Below, in pieces: positions 1 to 4,273 of a stretch of DNA of 5,494 nucleotides. Under the pieces are notes generated by a model. The model did no database searches. It was not told the DNA's origin and saw nothing but the letters and a program-made list of their open reading frames with translations. Source of the DNA: Pseudomonadota bacterium (GTDB lineage: Bacteria; Pseudomonadota; Gammaproteobacteria; Steroidobacterales; Steroidobacteraceae). The position numbers were made by a program, and so were the translations under genes. Within the stretch, counting starts at the first letter, position 1; each line of letters starts with the position of its first letter. The stretch is taken from contig JAKCEJ010000214.1 in NCBI GenBank assembly GCA_021838065.1, positions 1-5,494 of the forward strand, in the 5' to 3' direction.

Positions 1-465
1 GTGGTCCGGGCGGTTGTCGTTGCAGTGATTGACCATCGCGGCGAGGGTGGTCGATTTGCCCGAGCCCGTGGGGCCGGTCACCAGCACCAGGCCGCGCGGC
101 AGCATGCACAGGTCGCGGAAGATCTTCGGCGCATTCAGGTCATCGAGCGACTGGACGTCCGAGGGAATCGTGCGGAACACCGCCCCGGCGCCGCGATTCT
201 GATTGAAGGCATTGACGCGAAAACGCGCGAGCTTGGGGATCTCGAACGAGAAATCGGTCTCGAAGAACTCCTCGAAGGCCTTGCGCTGCTTGTCGTTCAT
301 GATGTCATACACCATGCTGTGCACTTCCTTGTGCGCCAGCGGTGGCATATTGATCCGCTTCATGTCGCCGTCGACGCGGATCATGGGCGGCACCCCGGCG
401 GACAGGTGCAGGTCCGAGGCGTTGTTCTTGACGGCGAAGGCCAGCAATTGCGCGATATCGACCAT
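1..465 (-). CDS. pilT: PilT, type IV pilus retraction ATPase (N-terminal part, cut by the window edge)
   Basis: PilT is the cytoplasmic hexameric ATPase that depolymerises type IV pili and so drives twitching motility. The 155 visible residues start MVDIAQLLAF and carry the PilT N-terminal PAS-like region (ASDLHLSAG at 16-24, PPMIRVDGD at 26-34, YDIMNDKQR at 53-61, RFRVNAFNQNRGAGAVFRTI at 81-100). The Walker A loop GPTGSGKST is at 131-139. Family members are about 345 residues, so the Asp box, Walker B, His box and C-terminal domain lie beyond position 1. The ATG at 463-465 is chosen because GGAG (complement of 471-474) sits 5 nt upstream and because family N-termini match there. PilU is a paralogue, but the N-terminal motifs fit PilT. 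The gene is divergent from yggS, as in other Gammaproteobacteria. Confidence 0.96.
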   Translation of the reverse strand, partial: MVDIAQLLAFAVKNNASDLHLSAGVPPMIRVDGDMKRINMPPLAHKEVHSMVYDIMNDKQRKAFEEFFETDFSFEIPKLARFRVNAFNQNRGAGAVFRTIPSDVQSLDDLNAPKIFRDLCMLPRGLVLVTGPTGSGKSTTLAAMVNHCNDNRPDH

Positions 466-470
466 CGGGT

Positions 471-482
471 CTCCGATCGGAG
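471..482. repeat. 12-bp perfect palindrome over the pilT ribosome-binding site
   Basis: CTCCGATCGGAG reads identically on both strands. Its left arm, read on the minus strand, is the GGAG Shine-Dalgarno of pilT, 5 nt before the ATG. In pilT mRNA it could form a 4-bp stem with a GAUC loop that hides the ribosome site. In DNA it could be a small operator. It may also be chance, since the sequence is short and GC-rich. Confidence 0.4.
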
Positions 483-527
483 TCGGGTCGAGCGCATCCT
501 GCGCCTGACCGGTCGGTGCAGTATAAC

Positions 528-534
528 GGAGGGG
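528..534 (+). promoter_or_regulatory. Shine-Dalgarno of yggS, unusually distant
   Basis: GGAGGGG is the only good anti-Shine-Dalgarno match before yggS. It lies 13 nt from the ATG at 548, longer than the usual 5-10 nt. No in-frame ATG, GTG or TTG lies between the two. The start at 548 is nevertheless supported by protein alignment, because the family N-terminus (I..NLA.V) begins right there. Confidence 0.5.
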
Positions 535-547
535 TTCAGCCATACAT

Positions 548-1252
548 ATGATAAGGGCTTCGCAGAATTTGGCGGAACGCGTGCACGAGGTGCGCGCGCG
601 GATCGCCGCAGCGGCCGCGCGCGCGGGGCGAAATGTGGCCGACATCACACTTCTGGCCGTGTCCAAGGCCCAGCCCGCCGATTCGGTGCGCGCGGCGGCC
701 GCCGCCGGCCTCACTGAGTTCGGCGAAAGCTACCTCAATGAGGCGCTCGGCAAGCTCGAGGCGCTCGCGGGGCTGGCACTCACCTGGCACTTCATCGGCC
801 GCCTGCAGGCCAACAAGACGCGCCCGATTGCCGAGCGCTTTCAGTGGGTTCATGGCCTCGAGCGGCTGCACATCGCCGAGCGTCTCTCGGCGCAGCGGCC
901 CGTGCACGCCCCGCCCCTCAATGTTTGTATCCAGGTCAACCTCGCCGGCGAGGCGAGCAAGGCTGGCGTGGCGCCCGCGCAGCTGCCGCAGCTCGCCGAG
1001 GCGCTGGGTGCGCTACCGCGGCTGCGCCTGCGCGGGCTGATGTGCATCCCGCCGGCCGAGCGCGATCCTGAGCGCCAGCGCGCCTGGTTCGCCCGGCTGC
1101 GTGAGCTGCGCGAGGCGTTGAACGCGCAGGGCGCCGGGCTCGATACGCTCTCGATGGGCATGAGCGCAGACTTCGAGAGCGCCATCCTCGAGGGCTCCAC
1201 CGTGGTGCGCATCGGCACGGCGCTGTTCGGCCCGCGCAGCCTGCCGGCATGA
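548..1252 (+). CDS. yggS: YggS/PLPBP family pyridoxal 5'-phosphate homeostasis protein
   Basis: This cytosolic protein has the fold-type III alanine-racemase-like barrel. It binds PLP but has no known catalytic activity, and it buffers vitamin B6 and affects amino-acid metabolism. The 234 residues match the usual length (E. coli about 234). The PLP Schiff-base lysine is Lys40 in LLAVSKAQPA (35-44). Other conserved blocks are FGESYLNEAL (58-67), WHFIGRLQANK (80-90), PPLNVCIQVN (122-131), GEASKAG (134-140), RLRGLMCIP (160-168), LSMGMSADFESAI (201-213) and VRIGTALFG (220-228). One small oddity is Ser61 where most relatives have Asn (FGEN). It is the first gene of the rightward cluster, 43 bp before proC. 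The pairing with proC is conserved in many bacteria and loss of yggS is known to disturb B6 and amino-acid pools. The start is supported by alignment more than by its ribosome site. Confidence 0.96.
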   Translation: MIRASQNLAERVHEVRARIAAAAARAGRNVADITLLAVSKAQPADSVRAAAAAGLTEFGESYLNEALGKLEALAGLALTWHFIGRLQANKTRPIAERFQWVHGLERLHIAERLSAQRPVHAPPLNVCIQVNLAGEASKAGVAPAQLPQLAEALGALPRLRLRGLMCIPPAERDPERQRAWFARLRELREALNAQGAGLDTLSMGMSADFESAILEGSTVVRIGTALFGPRSLPA

Positions 1253-1257
1253 ACGCA

Positions 1258-1286
1258 GCGCGCCGGCGCGCGCCAGCCGCTACAAT
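1258..1286 (+). promoter_or_regulatory. Possible internal promoter and palindrome before proC
   Basis: Between yggS and proC lie a perfect 14-bp palindrome, GCGCGCCGGCGCGC (1258-1271), and a -10-like TACAAT (1281-1286, 5 of 6). Transcription from it would start near 1292, giving proC a leader of only about 4 nt. No -35 match is visible at the right distance, since that spot is inside the palindrome. proC itself has only AGG at 1290-1292, three nt from its ATG. Either proC is read through from yggS with weak initiation, or there is a near-leaderless transcript. Inference only. Confidence 0.3.
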
Positions 1287-1295
1287 CGCAGGCCT

Positions 1296-2123
1296 ATGAA
1301 TCATCTCGCTCTGGCGGTGCTCGGCGGTGGCAACATGGGCCGCGCCCTGATCGGCGGCCTGCTGCGCCAGGGCATGCGCCCCGAGCGCCTGACGGTCGGC
1401 GAGCGCGAGCCGGCGGCCCGGGAGGCGCTGCAGCGCGAATTCGGCCTGACGGCGGCAGCCGACAACACCGCCGCCGTGCGCGGCGCGAGCATGGTCGTGC
1501 TCGCCGTGAAGCCCCAGAATGTCGCCGAGGTGCTCGGCCCGCTCGCCGGCGAACTCGCCCGCAAACGCCCCCTCGTGCTCTCGGTGGCCGCGGGCGTGCG
1601 CGTCGCGGCCTTGCGGCACTGGTGCGGTCCGCAGGTGCCGGTGATGCGCGCCATGCCCAACCGCCCGGCCCTGGTGGGTGCGGGGGTCACGGGGCTCTAT
1701 GCGCCCGCGCACATCAGCCCGGCGCACGTGGAACTCGCCGAGCGGATCATGCGCTCCGTGGGCGAGGTGGTCCGGCTCGACAGCGAGGAGGCGCTCGATG
1801 TGGTCACCGCGCTCTCCGGCAGCGGGCCGGCGTATTTCTTCCTGCTCGCCGAGTTGCTGGCGCAGGCCGGCACCGAGCTGGGACTGCCCGCGCCGGCGGC
1901 GCGCACGCTGAGCGTGGCGACGCTGCATGGGGCGGGGGTGCTCGCGCACAGCGGTATCGCCGAGCTGGCGCAGCTGCGCGCCGAAGTCACCTCCAAGGGC
2001 GGCACGACCGAGGCGGCGCTGCGCGTCTTCGAGGCCGCGGGCCTCGACCGGATCGTCGCGCGCGCGGTGCAGGCGGCGGCAGCGCGCAGCCGGGAGCTCG
2101 CCGAACAGTTCCATCCCGCCTGA
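1296..2123 (+). CDS. proC: Pyrroline-5-carboxylate reductase, proline biosynthesis
   Basis: ProC reduces 1-pyrroline-5-carboxylate to L-proline with NAD(P)H in the cytosol, the last step of proline synthesis. The 275 residues fit the family. The N-terminal Rossmann domain has GGGNMG at 10-15 and the conserved VLAVKPQ at 68-74. RAMPNRPALVG is at 118-128. The C-terminal dimerisation domain carries the P5C reductase signature (ALSGSGPAYFFLLAE, 172-186) and LRAEVTSKGGTT (227-238), where many relatives have SPGGTT. The Lys variant (TSKGGTT) is, as I recall, found in Gammaproteobacteria. The ATG at 1296 puts the glycine loop at the expected position, but the ribosome site is poor. It is followed 20 bp later by yggT, the common gene order. 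Confidence 0.97.
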   Translation: MNHLALAVLGGGNMGRALIGGLLRQGMRPERLTVGEREPAAREALQREFGLTAAADNTAAVRGASMVVLAVKPQNVAEVLGPLAGELARKRPLVLSVAAGVRVAALRHWCGPQVPVMRAMPNRPALVGAGVTGLYAPAHISPAHVELAERIMRSVGEVVRLDSEEALDVVTALSGSGPAYFFLLAELLAQAGTELGLPAPAARTLSVATLHGAGVLAHSGIAELAQLRAEVTSKGGTTEAALRVFEAAGLDRIVARAVQAAAARSRELAEQFHPA

Positions 2124-2143
2124 TCCGGCCTGCCGAGACCGTC

Positions 2144-2674
2144 ATGAGCGCCCTCATCTACATCATCGAAACGCTGCTCTCGCTGGCGCTGTTCGTGGTC
2201 CTGGCGCGACTGCTGCTACAGCTCTCGCGCGCGGATTTCCGCAATCCGCTCTGCCAGGCGATCGTGCGCCTGACCAATCCGCTGATCCTGCCGCTGCGGC
2301 GCGTGCTGCCGCCGATCGGCAAGGTTGACTCCGCCTCGGTGGTGGCGGTCATTCTGGTTGCCGCGTTCGAAGTGGCCGTGGTGTTCGCACTCGAGGGCCT
2401 GGGCTCTGTCGGCCCCTGGGTGTGGCTGCACGCGGTCGCACTCGAGATCGTGCGGACCCTGCTGTGGACCTATTTCTACGCCATCGTTCTCTATGCGCTG
2501 CTCAGCCTGGTGGCCCCGGGCGGTTACTCGCCCCTGCAGTCCATCCTGGCCTCGCTGTGCGAGCCGGTGCTGCGGCCCTTTCGGCGTCTGATTCCGGCGA
2601 TCGCCGGTATCGATCTGTCACCGCTGTGGGTCTGCATCCTGATCCAGGCGCTGCTGATCCTGCTGCACGTGTGA
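2144..2674 (+). CDS. yggT: YggT family integral membrane protein
   Basis: The 176-residue inner-membrane protein has two copies of the YGGT unit. Each has a hydrophobic helix, then an N/EP.L.P.RR..P..G..D.S motif, then another helix. Copy 1 has NPLILPLRRVLPPIGKVDSA at 45-64. Copy 2 has EPVLRPFRRLIPAIAGIDLS at 140-159. Likely membrane segments are about 3-23, 66-85, 95-122 and 158-175. The molecular role of the family is not settled. It has been linked to osmotic tolerance, and homologues act in cell or plastid division and in photosystem maturation. The frame stays open upstream inside proC, but the ATG at 2144, 20 bp after the proC stop, is where homology begins. The ribosome site is weak (GAG at 2135-2137), which suggests translation linked to proC. 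Confidence 0.92.
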   Translation: MSALIYIIETLLSLALFVVLARLLLQLSRADFRNPLCQAIVRLTNPLILPLRRVLPPIGKVDSASVVAVILVAAFEVAVVFALEGLGSVGPWVWLHAVALEIVRTLLWTYFYAIVLYALLSLVAPGGYSPLQSILASLCEPVLRPFRRLIPAIAGIDLSPLWVCILIQALLILLHV

Positions 2675-2729
2675 GACGCGGCCGGCGCGATCCGTGGAGC
2701 CGGTGCGCCCCGCAAAGCTGAACCGCGCC

Positions 2730-3050
2730 ATGCACGACACATCAACCAAGCACGCCAAGGTCGCGAACTGGTTGGAGATTCGCGGAAGCGACTGCGTGCT
2801 GCGCATACGTATTCAGCCGCGCTCATCGCGTGAGTGTATTGACGGCGTACGCGACGGAAGACTCCTCGTGAGGGTCGCGGCGCCTCCCGTCGAGGGCGCC
2901 GCGAACGAAAGGCTCATACGCCTCTTGTCTCATGCACTTGGCGTGCCGAAAGCGGACGTTTCGCTGATCCGCGGCGCAAAAAACCGCCACAAGGACGTTT
3001 TGATACTGGGCGCGGCCGCGGCGGCCGCGCAACTCGCCGCCAAAATCTGA
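2730..3050 (+). CDS. yggU: DUF167 / YggU family protein
   Basis: This small soluble protein belongs to a widely conserved family of unknown function with a compact alpha/beta fold. With the ATG at 2730 it has 106 residues. The core matches the family: CVLRIRIQPRSSRECIDGV (22-40), RLLVRVAAPPVEGAANERL (44-62), LLSHALGVPKADVSLIRG (65-82) and NRHKDVLI (85-92). The C-terminus ends in an alanine run (95-100). An in-frame GTG at 2694 would add 12 residues. Neither start has a good Shine-Dalgarno. ATG is preferred because the family is usually about 95-100 residues and the first strand begins near residue 14. It is the last gene of the cluster, and yggT-yggU is a common pair. Codon use is looser than in its neighbours (ata, cgt, tca, ctc, aga, agg), hinting at low expression. 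Confidence 0.9.
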   Translation: MHDTSTKHAKVANWLEIRGSDCVLRIRIQPRSSRECIDGVRDGRLLVRVAAPPVEGAANERLIRLLSHALGVPKADVSLIRGAKNRHKDVLILGAAAAAAQLAAKI

Positions 3051-3073
3051 ACCGCCGACCCGCGGGTCGTGCG

Positions 3074-3121
3074 AAAACCTTTGAAAAAAAGCTGTTTCAG
3101 CGCGAGCGCGAGCAAAAAAAA
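3074..3121 (+). promoter_or_regulatory. Helically spaced A-tracts (possible bent DNA / UP element)
   Basis: A4 (3074-3077), A7 (3084-3090) and A8 (3114-3121) stand out in a GC-rich window. Their centres are about 11.5 and 30.5 bp apart, close to whole helical turns, so intrinsic curvature is plausible. Relative to the promoter proposed at 3125-3152, the A8 tract falls at about -45 to -38, where the proximal UP subsite binds the RNA polymerase alpha C-terminal domain. This fits a strongly expressed nucleoid-protein gene downstream. Positions are seen; function is inferred. Confidence 0.5.
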
Positions 3122-3124
3122 CAG

Positions 3125-3152
3125 TTGCGCACACGCGCGCATGTGCTATTTT
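3125..3152 (+). promoter_or_regulatory. Putative sigma70 promoter of the HU-like gene
   Basis: TTGCGC (3125-3130) and TATTTT (3147-3152) are separated by 16 bp. The -10 is preceded by TG at 3144-3145, making the extended form TGcTATTTT. The predicted start is near 3159, with a leader of about 64 nt. The -35 is only half consensus, but the extended -10 and the upstream A8 tract compensate. A second, weaker candidate is TTGCGT (3170-3175) with CACATT (3193-3198). Confidence 0.45.
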
Positions 3153-3207
3153 CCGCGGCGATTCTTACGTTGCGTGACTGCACAACAGCGCGCACATTCA
3201 TTTATTC

Positions 3208-3213
3208 GAGGAG
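3208..3213 (+). promoter_or_regulatory. Strong Shine-Dalgarno of the HU-like gene
   Basis: GAGGAG lies 9 nt before the ATG at 3223. It is the best ribosome site in the window and fixes this start. Confidence 0.8.
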
Positions 3214-3222
3214 TGGCGCAAT

Positions 3223-3537
3223 ATGGCGAAAAAGGGTAGCGCTCCGACCAAGTCGGAAGTCCTGACTCAAATTTCCAAAGACACGGGGCTCTCGCGCAAG
3301 CAGGTCGGCGGTGTGTTCGATTCGCTGAACGGCGTAATCAAGAAGAGCCTGCGCAGCAATGGCCTGTTCACCATGCCGGGGCTGCTGAAGATGAAGGTCG
3401 TGAAGAAGCCGGCCACGAAGGCACGCGAAGGAATCAACCCGTTCACGGGCGAGAAGATGATGTTCAAGGCGAAGCCGGCCAGCAAGAAGGTCCGTGTGAT
3501 GCCGCTGAAGAACCTCAAGGCGATGGTCAACTCCTGA
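3223..3537 (+). CDS. HU/IHF-family histone-like DNA-binding protein
   Basis: This small, very basic protein probably binds and bends DNA in the nucleoid as a dimer. The 104 residues are longer than classic HU (about 90), with a short Lys-rich head (MAKKGSAPTK). The helical part is SEVLTQISKDTGLSRKQVGG (11-30) and VFDSLNGVIKKSL (31-43). The turn FTMPGLLKMKVVKKP (49-63) replaces the HU GFGTF block. The DNA-grasping arm carries GINPFTGEKMMFKAKPASKK (70-89), with Pro73 at the position of HU's intercalating proline in the RNP.TG motif. The last strand and helix are VRVMPLKNLKAMV (90-102). It belongs to the divergent HU-like branch with NPFTGE and FKAKPAS blocks, not to hupA, hupB, ihfA or ihfB, so no symbol is given. 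It has its own promoter region, a strong ribosome site and a terminator, so it looks monocistronic and well expressed. Confidence 0.9.
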   Translation: MAKKGSAPTKSEVLTQISKDTGLSRKQVGGVFDSLNGVIKKSLRSNGLFTMPGLLKMKVVKKPATKAREGINPFTGEKMMFKAKPASKKVRVMPLKNLKAMVNS

Positions 3538-3561
3538 TCACGCGCTGAGTCGTGAGATACG

Positions 3562-3592
3562 ACGGGGTTCGCTCCGCGAACCCCGTTCATTT
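3562..3592 (+). terminator. Hairpin terminator after the HU-like gene
   Basis: ACGGGGTTCGC (3562-3572), loop TCC, then GCGAACCCCGT (3576-3586) form a perfect 11-bp stem, followed by TTCATTT. The U-tract is broken, so termination may be partial. The stem lies 24 bp after the HU-like stop and 33 bp past the end of the convergent hydrolase gene, and could serve both sides. The minus-strand flank has no T-run. Confidence 0.8.
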
Positions 3593-3619
3593 CGCAGCGC
3601 CCCGCGCGGACCGCGTCCG

Positions 3620-4273
3620 TCAGTCGGGGCGATTCATGAACTGCACGACCGTCTGGCGCAACTCGTGCAGCCGGCCATGGAAGAAGTGGCCCGCCCCCGG
3701 GACGGTGCGCAGCACGGGCGGCACCGTCTGACGTGCCGCCCACTGCAGCACATCGGCCGGTTCGATCACCTCGTCGGCATCGCCTTGGACGAGCAGCCAC
3801 GGGCAGCGCGGCGAGGGCACTCCGTCCATTGCCACTCGGCTCACCCCGGGGGCCACCAGCACCAGCTTGGCCGGCGAGGCCCGCGCGGCCGCCCGCACGG
3901 CGATGGCCGCCCCGAAGGAGAAACCGGCGAGCCACAGCGCCGCTCCCGGCCAACGCGCACGGCCGTAGGCGATCACGGCGAGCGCATCCTCGGTCTCGCC
4001 GCGACCCGCGTCATGGGTCCCCGCGCTTGCGCCAACACCGCGGAAGTTGAAGCGCACCACCGGTGCGCCGCATTCCTCGAACGCTCGCGCCAGCGTGTAG
4101 ACGACCTTGTTGTCGAGCGTCCCGCCGTAGAGCGGGTGCGGATGGCACACCACCCCGAAAACAGCGGGCGCGGCCGCCGCCGCGCCGTCATCGCCGGCCG
4201 GCGTCTCGACCAGGGCCTCGAGGGTGCCGGCCGGGCCGGGTAGCGTCAGGCGCTCGGCGCGTGGCGGCTTCAC
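3620..4273 (-). CDS. Alpha/beta hydrolase, COG2945 type
   Basis: This is a predicted cytosolic serine hydrolase of 217 residues with no signal peptide. It has the COG2945 hallmarks: CHPHPLYGGTLDNKVV (43-58), VVRFNFRGVGAS.G (72-85), the nucleophile elbow GFSFGA with Ser119 (117-122), the acid in VQGDADEV (162-169; Asp167 most likely, Asp165 possible), and His196 in GAGHFFHG (193-200). The substrate is unknown; relatives are annotated as esterase-like or dienelactone-hydrolase-like. The start is GTG at 4271-4273, whose GTGA overlaps the htpG stop, so translation is coupled to htpG and the ribosome site is weak (GCGGG inside htpG). The gene is convergent with the HU-like gene, 82 bp away. Fold and catalytic residues are confident; the reaction is not. 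Confidence 0.9.
   Translation of the reverse strand: MKPPRAERLTLPGPAGTLEALVETPAGDDGAAAAAPAVFGVVCHPHPLYGGTLDNKVVYTLARAFEECGAPVVRFNFRGVGASAGTHDAGRGETEDALAVIAYGRARWPGAALWLAGFSFGAAIAVRAAARASPAKLVLVAPGVSRVAMDGVPSPRCPWLLVQGDADEVIEPADVLQWAARQTVPPVLRTVPGAGHFFHGRLHELRQTVVQFMNRPD

Larger units (their letters stand above)
466..547. promoter_or_regulatory. Divergent pilT/yggS intergenic region with overlapping -10-like boxes
   Basis: This 82-bp gap must hold the start signals for both genes. Seen directly: TATAAC at 522-527 on the plus strand (5 of 6 to the sigma70 -10) and TATACT on the minus strand at 525-520 (also 5 of 6), sharing the same TATA core. I see no convincing -35 hexamer at 16-18 bp for either direction. 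The minus-strand box would give pilT a leader of about 48 nt. The plus-strand box would start transcription near 534, at or past the yggS Shine-Dalgarno, so it may not be the main yggS promoter. Function is inferred from sequence only. Confidence 0.4.

Noticed and set aside
1..717. A 238-codon plus-strand open frame at the left edge
   Set aside because: It is antisense to pilT and then overlaps yggS in another frame. Its composition is shadow-like.
936..2114. A 392-codon open frame on the minus strand across yggS and proC
   Set aside because: It is antisense to two clear genes and its product is a low-complexity Arg/Ala/His/Gly mixture typical of shadows in GC-rich DNA. No domain is recognisable.
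1622..2143. Upstream in-frame extension of yggT through proC
   Set aside because: The extension is Arg/Ala/Gly-rich shadow sequence in another frame of proC. YggT homology begins at the ATG at 2144.
3057..3068. Palindrome GACCCGCGGGTC after yggU as a terminator
   Set aside because: It is a perfect 12-bp palindrome, but no T-run follows on the plus strand; A-tracts follow instead. The stem would be only 4 bp with a usable loop. An end signal for the yggU cluster is therefore not demonstrated.
3267..3953. A 228-codon minus-strand open frame across the HU-like gene and terminator
   Set aside because: It runs through the terminator hairpin and is antisense to a clear HU-like gene. There is no homology.
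3665..4243. A 192-codon plus-strand open frame opposite the hydrolase
   Set aside because: It mirrors the hydrolase gene, which has a full set of catalytic motifs. The plus-strand product has no recognisable family.
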